64,000 bases of DNA, from NCBI GenBank assembly GCA_036346275.1, contig CM070721.1, forward strand, positions 52,105,869 to 52,169,868, given 5' to 3'. Numbering within the stretch: position 1 is the stretch's first letter; each line of letters opens with the position of its first letter. The position numbers and the translations under genes were made by a program. Of the stretch, positions 1 through 9,889 are shown in pieces. The notes below the pieces were generated by a model. The model saw only the letters and a program-made list of their open reading frames with translations. It was not told the origin of the DNA and did no database searches. Source of the DNA: Otatea glauca (lineage: Eukaryota; Streptophyta; Magnoliopsida; Poales; Poaceae).

Positions 1-395
1 TCCATCTTGGCGAGCACGGCCTGGACGGGCACGGCCTTGCCGCTCTCGTACTCCTGCACCACCTGCGCACGCTCGTTGATGCGCTTCGCCAGCTCCGCCT
101 GGCTCCACCCTTTCGCCACGCGCGCCTTCTGGATCGACGCGCGCACCTCCGCGCCCACGCGCTCCAGACCCGCCGGCTCCGTCGTCTCGTCGAGTTTCCG
201 CGCGGGCGCCGCGGCCGAGGAGTTCTTGTTCGTCCCCGCCGCCACCTTCCGCACCGTCTCCACCGGCGCGCCCGACCGCAGCGCCTGGTTCACCGCCTTC
301 GTGGACTTGAGGTCGGCCGCCTTCGGCTTCGTCCGCCGCAGCACCACCGGCTCCCAGTCCTGCGTGATGTTGCCGCTCAGCCTCCCCGTCGGCAT
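1..395 (-). CDS. MBF1c: Multiprotein bridging factor 1c (5' part, cut by window edge)
   Basis: Reading the minus strand from the ATG at 395-393 gives an open frame of 131 codons that runs off the left edge without a stop. The protein begins MPTGRLSGNITQDWEPVVLR, the N-terminal MBF1 domain of the plant MBF1c group. After a linker near residues 60-80 comes a helix-turn-helix of the Cro/C1 type, including the stretch GWSQAELAKRINERAQVVQE. MBF1c proteins are usually about 150 residues, so roughly 20 C-terminal residues lie outside. The family bridges transcription factors and TBP; the c-type is known for heat-stress induction and thermotolerance. No intron interrupts the visible part. The overlapping plus-strand open frame at 7-504 is a GC-rich shadow. 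The identification is firm; the c-type assignment is supported by the N-terminus and by the heat-shock promoter sites. Confidence 0.95.
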   Translation of the reverse strand, partial: MPTGRLSGNITQDWEPVVLRRTKPKAADLKSTKAVNQALRSGAPVETVRKVAAGTNKNSSAAAPARKLDETTEPAGLERVGAEVRASIQKARVAKGWSQAELAKRINERAQVVQEYESGKAVPVQAVLAKM

Positions 396-456
396 TGCTC
401 TCTCTCTCTCTTATCGTGGTTATGATTTGGGAGATGGGTCAAGAGGGAGAGGAGGC

Positions 457-463
457 ATATATA
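457..463 (-). promoter_or_regulatory. TATA box of MBF1c
   Basis: The minus strand reads TATATAT at 463-457, about 62 bases upstream of the MBF1c ATG. This leaves room for a short leader rich in GA repeats (complement of the CT run at 397-413). Position and sequence fit a plant core promoter; the start site itself is not determined. Confidence 0.75.
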
Positions 464-492
464 GAGGATCAGAGGGTGGCAATAGCGGTCGG

Positions 493-505
493 GAAGGTTC
501 TTGAA
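493..505 (-). promoter_or_regulatory. Heat-shock element 1
   Basis: GAAggTTCttGAA is a perfect three-unit heat-shock element (alternating GAA/TTC with 2-bp spacers). It lies about 30 bp upstream of the TATA box of MBF1c, a gene family known to be heat induced through HSF factors. Confidence 0.85.
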
Positions 506-521
506 ACGAAAGGCGGGTGAG

Positions 522-534
522 TTCTGGAAGGTTC
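522..534 (-). promoter_or_regulatory. Heat-shock element 2
   Basis: TTCtgGAAggTTC is a second perfect three-unit heat-shock element, 16 bp further upstream of the first. Two such elements in tandem within 80 bp of the TATA box suggest strong HSF-driven expression. Confidence 0.85.
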
Positions 535-727
535 TGGGAAGGGGCTCAATTGTGTTTTGGCCGTTGATTTTGAGCAGTACGGGGAACGGATGGCTGTAGA
601 TGGGCTTACAGAGACTTGGGTGCCACGGAAAACCCTTCCGGGTCAAACTGTTGGCGCCAACAGAAAGCCCAGCCCAGGACCAGAGGATAGCTGCGCACGT
701 GCTTCAACATTTTCTCTTTTAATATAA

Positions 728-805
728 GTTGCACAAATTTTAAAGCAATCGAAGAGGTAAGCAATTATCATCTACCTTTCATTTATGCTTTAATATTTGT
801 ACAAC
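728..805. repeat. Small inverted-repeat element (MITE-like)
   Basis: Arms at 728-747 and 786-805 are inverted copies of each other, about 18 of 20 bases matching. The segment 750-805 is also similar to the reverse complement of 2185-2242, so the two belong to one small repeat family. No target duplication could be defined. Confidence 0.45.
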
Positions 806-2154
806 AGTAAAATAAAAAAGCATGGAAGCACCTTTCATTCTTAACACTTAGGTACTTTTACTTTGCCATTCAATTGTTATGACTAGGGAAAAAATGGCTA
901 CTAGAGATGCTTCGTGAGGAAGAACAGGAACTATGGAACCAAGAAGTCCAAAATGTTTCAATCCAAGGTATACCCATGGGCAGCATGGGCGGATTTAGAG
1001 GTGCCGGGTATGTCTGGCATCCTATAAAATTTAAAAACTACCAGGAGATCACATCTTCAACAGGAGAAATTGATTGAATTTGTTCTGATTTTAGTGGTTT
1101 GGGATTTATAATACCTTGGAACTATTTGTACCATACTTTTTAGCAAAATTTGAATGTGTATTGGATTCATGATATTATGAAACCATTGTACAAGATTATA
1201 GAGTTGTATGTGTGAAGTTGTGCACCTCGTTGAAAATTTTCTAGTTTCCGCCATTGATGTGCAGCAACAAGAGCAAAATCTAGTAGTAATAAAGAGAATA
1301 ATTATACAAAAACAGGTACTCTTATCAATTTGAGATACACTTAGTCACACCATAGAGAAGATATGATGCCAATTGGAGCAAGCCTGTACCATCATGCAAC
1401 AAGAATAAGGGCACTGTCAGAGGGAGCCAAGATCCATAACATTGCAATTGGTAAATAGCCATAGAAAAGCCATCACCAATGAGATTTTGTTCCAAGTTGC
1501 TTATGCGAGGCACTTTGTGCATATAGGTCCATTATAACACCATTATCTACATAGGAGCTACACTAATATTAAGGTCTATCTTATTGCTGTCATGGTCTAC
1601 ATTGAGTGTATAATCGCTATGAATTATGTTGTCACCAGAGGCAACCATACCAATACCACTTTAGTGGAGATCAATAATATTTGGGAAATGATACTTTGTA
1701 CTATTAATTATAATTCTGCTAGGGAATTGTTTAAATTCAACTCTTGGACCGATCATTCAAAAGTAACTAAATGAATTTGAATAACTTTAGTATATTTTTG
1801 TCCATGTCTAAATATCTAACTCATGCATCCAAGGTACAATATTTTTGTAGTTAACAAACAGCATATTCTAGAGCTAAAAATCAACCAACCATGCAATATC
1901 ATTCTGACTATATGTAAGACGAATAATATTTCTATATAATCACGTATATATATAGCTACTGTACTTTTTATGAAAGTATGAAGCTTCACATACGTATAAT
2001 CACGTGCGTATATAACCCTAGAGGCGGAGTATGAAGCTTGGCACTGAGGACTTTCTCTTGCGCGGCAATGGCGCAATGGGTTCGCTTTCTTGGAAACGAT
2101 TAAGCAGGTTGTGTTTCGGAGCTGTCTACGTCTTCCTATGATATATAGCTCTTT
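806..2154. other. Intergenic AT-rich DNA, nothing recognised
   Basis: Open frames here are short (60-65 codons), without recognisable domains or codon bias. I see no gene, RNA gene or clear transposon termini. This could be degraded repeat sequence upstream of the MBF1c promoter. Confidence 0.5.
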
Positions 2155-2298
2155 GAGAGGTGTTTCTATGCATCTTTTTTTTAGAATATGCACAAATATT
2201 AAAATATAAATGAAGAGTAAATAGTGATTACTTACCCATTCGCTTGTTTCAAGATTTATGCATCTTGTATTGAAGGGAGATGCATAGAAATACCTCTA
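2155..2298. repeat. MITE-like element with 19-bp inverted termini
   Basis: The left end at 2156-2174 and the right end at 2279-2297 are inverted repeats with one mismatch, enclosing about 100 bp of AT-rich DNA. The inner part (2185-2242) resembles the reverse complement of 750-805. The size and AT content suit a non-autonomous DNA transposon. The superfamily is not assigned because no clear target duplication is visible. Confidence 0.5.
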
Positions 2299-2464
2299 GA
2301 TCCTTTAATGTGGCGCTAATGTAGGACACAAAAGACCAACCGGTCTCATTGGGTGAGACGTGAGATCAAAATAGAGTAGCACTCAAGCTTGCACAACATA
2401 CTATGTGTTTGAGTAGTAGTGTTATCCGGTCTACTCAAGTTTCTCACTTTTGACGATGGTAACA

Positions 2465-3376
2465 TGACGAATACTTATAACAGGGGTACCCCAACGGCCC
2501 GAAGTGACGAGCCGGCGGCCTCAAGCATAGCTCAAGCCCAACAGGCCGCTCCCAGCCCGCTACCGACCGAAGCACCTGCAAGGCCACACAAGACACCCCT
2601 TCCCGACCGATCGAGGGAAGTGTCTCCGACTGCAAGCGAGGGCTCCCGACCCCGCCATGAGACGGACCCCGGCTCCGACCAGCAGGCTCCAGGCCCCTTT
2701 GGCGGGACGGGATCCCCGACTCGATCAAACCAAGGTAACATCCGCCAAGGCCGCGTGTCGAAGCCCCCACCACCTCTGACCACGCACTTACTTAACGGGT
2801 CAATCGAAATGACTATACAAGGGCGGTGGCCCTTCCCAAGAGGGTTTAATGATCGCCAAAGTCATGCTCCCGACCCCATCGTAGGCCACATCTGAGACGA
2901 AGACACGCTCTCCCGAGGCAACACCCACGCCATCAAAGAACGTCAACACTCGTAAGGTTCGCAGAGGCGGTACGCCGCTTCCTGTGGAAATACCTAACCG
3001 CCTCGGCCAACTAGACTACCGACCAAAGATGGGCAAGACGGGCGGTGATCGGTCAGAACGAAGGACCGAAGCTCCTAGTGTAGGTCACCTCGCCCTCTCC
3101 CAACTCTCGATGTAACTCGCCTTCCTTCCGTATAAAGGAGGCGGGAACCCCGTAGGAGGGGATCGAACCCATCTCGCTAAGCCATTAGCACTCTCGCTTG
3201 TAAACTTTGTGCGATCATACATCATCAAGGGAATACAACGCCACCACACGACCGGAGTAGGGACCTTCGCCCAACCAAGATACATCTTGGACTTCGAGTC
3301 TAACCATTCAGTGGAGTGGAACGTGCAGCCCTTAGACTTACAAATTTACTTGCCGAAGGCTCGAGCTACCGGCGGT
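2465..3376 (+). repeat. LTR A (5' LTR of composite)
   Basis: It begins TGACGAATACTTATAACAGG directly after the target duplication. It ends near 3376, just before the primer-binding site. It matches LTR C over its whole length with many small indels, and LTR B more distantly. A TATAAAGG box sits at 3131. U3 includes a conserved block around 2806-2850 found in all three LTRs. Confidence 0.85.
3131..3136 (+). promoter_or_regulatory. TATA box of LTR A
   Basis: TATAAA followed by GGAGGCGGG is found at the same relative place in LTR B and LTR C. It probably sets the U3/R boundary about 30 bp downstream. Confidence 0.65.
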
Positions 3377-3394
3377 TGGCGCGCTGTAGGGGGC
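3377..3394 (+). promoter_or_regulatory. Primer-binding site, first internal region
   Basis: TGGCGCGC followed by GTAGGGGG directly follows LTR A. An equivalent sequence follows LTR B at about 15749. It starts with TGG, as expected for a site complementary to a tRNA 3' end. I do not assign the tRNA. Confidence 0.55.
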
Positions 3395-3439
3395 TTCGTG
3401 CGTCTTCGTCACCATCTCCGGATTCCGCTTGCCTCCCTG

Positions 3440-5500
3440 ATGGCATCTTCCACCCGCGACGGCATGATGATCTGCTGGGAGCCAGATCCGCCGGCTCCCT
3501 CAACTTTGCCGCCACCTCTGCGGAGGGTTTCGCTCATCCCCGCCGCCATCGAGGCCAGCGCCCACAAAGCTCGGGCGCCATCTCCGCGACCGCTAAGCTC
3601 CGGCTTAGGCGCCCTTGCGAGTCCCAAAGCCGGAGTTCGGAGCGCCCGCCACGTCGGGCGAAAACTCCGTTGGTCGGACAGTGACCGTGTCACCTCCCGC
3701 AGCTCACAACTTGTGGCGATGGTCGGCTACATGCCGCCTCTATCCACGTTCTTTGGAAGACTCTTTCACCACGACTCCAGCTCCGACACGGAGTACCCCG
3801 CTCGCAGCGACTCGCGAAAGTGCAACATGGCGCACGATCGATTGAACCATAACCCCGCTGCTCACGGGGCCCCATCCGGCGCACTAAGGCGCAGGAGGAG
3901 GAATACCAACATGAAGCGTCTTGAACGCGCTCAAGCTCGCCAGACCGAACTCAGCGGCAATGACAGCCAAGAGTCGATAAGCGGCGGTCGAGCTCGACCG
4001 GCCCAGCTAACCCGAGCGGGATGAGCCCGAGACCCAAAGAAGTTCGGCGACGCACGCGGACGCGTCGCGACAGTGTACACCACAAGTCGGGCGGAAGAAT
4101 CCGACCCTCGGTTCTTCCCCATGCAAGCCAAAACGTGGCGCGGCTGCGATGTCGCCGAGGTCTTCGGAGCCGGTGACCGGAGGCCAAAGCCACGTGCTGT
4201 AACCTCCGGCGGTGGAGCGTGGCGGCCGTGTAACACATGCAGCCTCGGCTCCTACCACTCGGCGCCACCTCTAGCCAGGGCCCGTCTGCACCGCTCGGTT
4301 TACTGGGTCCGACGGGCGGCGCCACACCACGAACCACCTTAGGCCTCGCAGACCCGGTGCGCCAGCGCCTCGGCGACGCTTCGACATTCGCGCCACCCTC
4401 GGCGCGGAGAAAGGCGGAGGAGGCCGCCCACCACGATTGTGGGCGGCGGCGCCACCGCCAGCAATTTCAAGCCCCGATGGTCGGACCACGGGCTTTACCG
4501 AGGATCCGTCAAAGGATTTCGCCCGATTCCGGCGCCCACCAACATCGCCAAGTACATGGGGCCACGAACCTGTGTGTCGGCTTGAAGACTACCGACTCAC
4601 ATGCCAAGCGGGGGAGCGGCGAATGATCTCTTCATCATCCAAGACCTCCCCATCTACCTTGCGGACTCTACCGAGCTTGGCTCGAGTACTTGCCCGCCAA
4701 AACCATCAGAATCGGGCCGACTTGAAGACCCTCTTCGTCGGCAACTTCTAAGGCACTTACAAGCGCCCGCAACACCGACTGAAGGCTGCAAGCAGCTGTG
4801 GAAACCCTCGGGATTACATCCGCGGTTTTCCGCCAATGCAACGAGCTCCCGACATCTCCGACGCCCGATGTTGTGGGAGCATTCATCTACTGCACCTTCG
4901 CAAGGCCACGGTGCACAAGCCGGGCCGTCTCAAGCCCAGACTACCAAGGAGCTCCTCGACATCGCCATTCAACCACGCCCGGCGAGGAGGCTGTGGGGCT
5001 ATCTTCGAAGGAGGAAAGGCCCAAAGCAAGAGCCCGACGTCGAATCGGATCCTTCCGACCGCTCCGGCGCTTAAGCGGTATGGAAAACAGATCCGCGAGT
5101 TGAAAGTGGTCGCCATCGCCGACCGCCTCGCCAAGCGGCAGTACGACCGACCGCCGCGCGACCACTTCGAAAAATTGATGGATGCCGTGTTCGAACCACG
5201 GGTTCCCGTCAAACATAAGTACCGGATCGCGAAGTCACGAGACGTTTTTCTCCGACGCCCCACGACGCCGCGGGCAAAGGAAAGAGCGGCCACGCCCCAC
5301 GGGCCGTGGAGAAAAAGCGACGACGAGTTCCCGAACCCGACGGCTGCCTCATGATCTTTGGCGGACCGGCGTGCTACGCCGATAAGCGTCGGCTCAAACT
5401 CGCCTACCGTGAGGTCCACATCGCCTCACTAGCCGTCCCTCAATACCTCCGGTGGTCAAAGTTCCCGGTCACCTTCGATCGGGCTGATCACCCCGACCAC
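3440..5500 (+). pseudogene. gag: gag remnant, first Gypsy copy
   Basis: Frame pieces in all three plus frames spell a Tat-type Gag. An N-terminal piece begins at the ATG at 3440 and runs to about 4020. A capsid-like part follows at about 4650-5060, with blocks such as CNELP, an SDAD-type block followed by GAFI, and KELLDIA. The same blocks appear in the second copy at 16950-17450. The Gag polyprotein would form the cytoplasmic particle in which reverse transcription takes place. Frame changes occur every 100-300 bp, so no full-length product can be read. A region starting GGPACYADKRRLKLAYREV (about 5350-5420) links Gag to the protease. Confidence 0.7.
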
Positions 5501-8500
5501 ATCCCCAGCCGAGAAGATACCCGCTGGTAGTCGACCCCATCGTGGGGAAGAAGCGCCTCACCAAGGTGCTCATGGATGGCGGCAGCGGCCTCAACATTCT
5601 CTACGTGGAGACGCTCGACGCCATGGGGATTCTCGCCGAGTCTCCGTGAGCAAGGCTCCTTTCCACGGCGTCATCCTCGCCAAGAGCCCATCCGCCGGCG
5701 ATTCGACCGCCCGTCACCTTTGGGGAACCGGGAATTTCGATCGAGACCCTCACTTTTGAGGTTGTGGATTTCCCGGCTCCTATCACGCTATCACGGGAGG
5801 CCATGCTACGCCAAGTTCATGGCGCCCCACCACGCCTACCTCGTCAAGATGCGGGCCACGAGGAGTCATCACCATGGCATCGTCTTTCCGGCTTGCCTAC
5901 AATCGCGATGGCCGAGCAGTTGTGAGCTTGCCTCGGCGATCATCGCGTCTGCCGAGCTCGACAACCTCGGGAGGAAGCCTCGAGTCCGCCCGAGTCCGGC
6001 AAGTCGGGCGGGATCCTTCAAGTCCGCCGAGGACACGAAGAAGGTCGCGATCGATCCTCGCGATCCGACCAAGACCGTCTTGGTCGAGCCACGCCCCGCC
6101 AAATAGGAAAGCGCCGTCGGCTTCCTCGCGCCAACAAAGACGTCTTCGCATGGAGGTCCTCCGACATGCTAGGAATCAAAGGAAGTCGCCGAGCACTCCT
6201 TGAGTATCAGACTGTGCTCAAAGCGGCCGCCCAACGCCGCGCCGCTTCAACGAGGAGAGGCGCAGGATCATAGGGAGGAGATCGCAAGCTTTTGGCCGCG
6301 GGGTTTGTAAAGAGGTGCGCCACCCGAGTGGCTAGCCAACCTCAGACTTGTAAAAAGAAAAAATGGGCAATGGAGAATGTGTGTTGACTATACGAGTCTC
6401 AACAAAGCGTGTCCCAAAGACCTGTTCCTTGCCTTCAAGATCGACCAAGTCATCGACTCCACCGCGGGTGCGAGTCTCTTTCCTTCTGGATGCCTACTCA
6501 GCTACCACGGATAGTCTTCAAGGAGTCCGACCAGCTCGCGACTTCCTTCATCACGCCGTTCGGCTCGTTCTGCTACGTTACAATGCCGTTCGGCCTAAAG
6601 AACGCGGGCGCTACATACCAGCGATGTATGCAAACGTGCTTCAACAAACAGATCGGCCGCAACGTTGAGGCGTACGTTGACGACATCGTCGTGAAGACCA
6701 AGAATGCGCACGACCTTATTGCCGACCTGGAAGAAACTTTCGCGAATCTTCGACGGTTCCGTATAAAGCTCAACCCCGAGAAATGCGTCTTCGGGGTCCC
6801 CAAAGGGAAGCTGCTCGGCTTCATCGTCTCCGAGCGAGGTATCGAGGCCAATCAGGAGAAGATCTCGGCGATCGCAAGGATGGGCCCGGTTCCTAACCTC
6901 AAAGGGGTCCAGAGGCTAACAGGGTGCCTTGCCGCCTTGGGCCGTTTCGTGTCTCGCCTTGGCGAGCACTAATGCCTTGCTCTGTTGCTTCAAGAAATCC
7001 GACCGCAATTTGGACCCGGAGGCTCGAAGCCCTCACCGCTGAAGGCCTTCCTATCCTCACCTCCGGTCCCGTCGCCAAAGACCAGCGAACGCCGCTCCTC
7101 TACATCGCGCGCCATTGCTCAAGTCGTCGGTGCGGCCCTTGTGGTGGAACGGCGGAGGAAGGCCTTGAACTCAAGGTACAACGGCGATCTACTTCATCGG
7201 CGAGGTTCTTTCCGAGTCAAGGCACGTACCGCAGTGTGGAAAGCCGCTCACGCGGTGCTCATCGCCAAAGAAAGCTCGCCCATTACTTCGAAGACGCCAT
7301 CACCGTGGTGACCGCGTCCCGCTCGGCGAGATCATCCACAATCGCGGCGCCTCGGGAAGGATAGCCAAGTGGGCGCTCGAGCTCGTGACCCACGGCATAA
7401 CATCGCCCTCGGGACGGCGATCAAGTCGCGAGTTCTGCCGACCGTCGCCGAGTGGGACCAAGCCCAGCGCCACCGTGTCGAAGACCCCGTCTTGGACAAT
7501 GTACTTTGATGGGTCCTACACCAAGAGCGGCGCTGGCGTGGGAGTCGTCATCATTTCCCCACTCGAGATGACTTCATCGCCATCGAGTTGCTCTTGACGC
7601 GACTAACAACATCGCCGTCTGAGGCTCGCCAACAGTCTCCGACCGCTGCCGACCTCGGCGCTCACCGATTCTACATCCGCGGGACTCCAAGCTTGTCGTC
7701 GACCAGGTCATGAAGGCGGGCCCCGAGGCGCCCGTATGGCTGCAGATCGTCGGGAAGTGCGCAAGCTCGAGGAGCGGTTCAAGGGTTTCGAGCTCCACCA
7801 CGGCTACTGAGACGCTTCTAGCGGTGAGGCCGATTACCTAGCCAATCTTGCCTCCAAAGCAGAGGGCCACCCCACGGGATCTTCGTCTGCGACCTCCTGC
7901 AACCTTCCATCGGTGGACTCGGTGGCCTAGCGGTCTCCGATTCACCTAGCATGGTCACCCCGACCGCGCTGGCGATCGGCGTAGGCTGGCGGGTCGAACC
8001 GCGGCGTGCTAGCGGTGAATCCGGCGGAGGAAGCTCTTCATCAACCATTTGTGGACGGGTCGCTCCCCCGACCGAGGCCGGCGCCTCGCTCGGTGGGCAA
8101 AATCTTTTCGTCAGTCGTACGACCTTTACAAGAGGAGTCCTCGGGTCCTCAGAGTGCGTTCTGGCCGACCAAGGGAAGCATTTCTTGCTCGATATCCATG
8201 GCGGTCTGCGGCCACCATCTCGCACCCCGATCCCTCGTAGGAAAGGCCTTCGACAAGGTTTTATTGGCCGACCGCCGTGTCCGACGCCGGCGGATCGTGC
8301 GCACTGCGAAGGTGCCAATTCTTTGCCGGCAGACACATCGCGGCTCAGCCTTACAGACGATCCCTATCACATGGCGTTTGCGGTTTGGGGACTCGACCGG
8401 TGGGCCCTTCAAGAAAGCGTGTGGGGCTTTACTCATCTCCTAGTCGCGGTGGATAAATTCACCAAGTGGATAGAGGCCAAGCCGGTCGTGGCGTCCACGT

Positions 8501-9205
8501 CGGCTGGCGGCCATCTTCTTCCGCGACATCGTTTTCGGTTGAGTCCCAAACTCTATCATCACCGAAACAGAACGCGATTAACAGGAAGGAGTTCCTCGAG
8601 TTCTGCGACCACTTCAACATCCGTGTCGATTAGGCGGCCGTGGCCCATCCGCGGACTAACGGCCGGTCGAGCGTCGCGACGGCATGATCCTTCAGGACTC
8701 AAGCCACGGATCTTTAGTCGGCTCAAGCACGCCGGCGGGCGGTGGGTGGCCGAAAGCGCCTCCGTCCTCTAGAGCACGCAAACCATGCCCACCCGAGCAG
8801 CGGGTTTACAGTTCTTCATGGTGTTCGACGGCTGGCCGTCTTGCCAGCAGACACAGGTATGGCGCCCCAAGACTACAAGCCGATGAGGCTCGGGGCTCGC
8901 CGCAACAAGGCGCCATCGACCGGCTCGGCGAGGCGCATGACGCGTGGCCATCTGCGATCGGCCAAGTATCAACAAGCTCTGCGGCGTTACCATACCGCTT
9001 GAGTTCGAGGGCGATCCTTCATATGGCGACCTAGTCTGCTAGCGGGTCCAAACCGGCAAAGACAAGCACAAGCTATCGCCGCCCTAGGAAGGCCCTTCAC
9101 CATCGTAGAGGTTCTCCGACCGCACCTTTCGACTCAAGGGCGCAAGCGGTCGCATCCTTCCGAACGCTTGGAACATAGAAAAGTTAAGGCGATTCTATCC
9201 TAAAC
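5500..9205 (+). pseudogene. pol: pol remnant (PR-RT-RNase H-IN), first Gypsy copy
   Basis: The protease active site is seen as VLMDGGSGLNILY near 5566-5604. The reverse transcriptase is best preserved at 6520-6972: the block FITPFGSFCYVTMPFGLKN, the catalytic YVDD at 6673-6684, and the thumb region GVQRLTGCLAALGRF. The RNase H start MYFDGSYTKSGAGVG lies at 7498-7545. The integrase core follows at about 8370-8500 (FTHLLVAVDKFTKWIEAKP). The order with integrase last is that of Ty3/Gypsy. Between these blocks the frame shifts repeatedly, for example at 7000-7490 and 7600-8350. The end of pol lies near 9205, by comparison with copy 2. The product is not translatable as written. Confidence 0.8.
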
Positions 9206-9396
9206 TCTTTTCTTTTCTCTAGCATGGTCTTTACCTTTACCCTTAGAGCACGTGGTCGCCATGCGACGCTGGGTCGCCTTATAGCGCCCTGTCAGTTATA
9301 CAGTCGGCGCTTATGCGAGTCGGTGACCGACCGATCACAAGGTCCATCGGTGATAACCCTCTCGACCCAAGCGTTACGGCCTCGCCCGGCGGCTAT

Positions 9397-9660
9397 GGTT
9401 GCTAAGTAGCACTTTGCGGAAGAAGGAAGTGCCCGAGGAGTGACCTTTTGGTCGATTGGGAACACTCCTCCCGCAAGAACTCGGCTAACTCACGCGCTCG
9501 TGTGGGTCGGTGACCCGACTGGTCACGAGGTCCTCCCCGAGCGGTAATCCTCTCGACCCGAGTGCTATGGCCTACGCCCCGGTGGCTATGGTTCTGGCAC
9601 TTCGCGGAAGAAGGAAATGCCCAAGTGGGCGATCTTTTGTCCTGGCCAGGAACACTCCTA
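9397..9660 (+). repeat. Approximately 190-bp direct duplication after pol, copy 1
   Basis: A segment containing CGGAAGAAGGAAGTGCCC recurs about 190 bp later as CGGAAGAAGGAAATGCCC (near 9413 and 9605), with similar flanks. The same duplicated arrangement occurs in copy 2 (about 21806 and 21998). It therefore predates the duplication of the element. Confidence 0.65.
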
Positions 9661-9889
9661 TCCCTCACAAGTGCGTATAACTGCTGAGTAACCAAGATTC
9701 CTATCCTCTTAGCCCCTCCCGAAGCAACCCGACCTACGCATAAGTGACCCTTGCGGTCCTTAAGGCTATGGCCGGTCAAACGTTCACCAAAAACACAAAA
9801 GGGGCAAGAGGCGTACTGGAACTTGTTAACCTTAAGATTGTTTACAAGCATAATAGTCTTTACAATCAAAAAGGAGGATAAATCTAACT

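Noticed and set aside
7..504. Plus-strand open frame of 165 codons
   Set aside because: It is the shadow of MBF1c, which is read on the minus strand and has clear family similarity.
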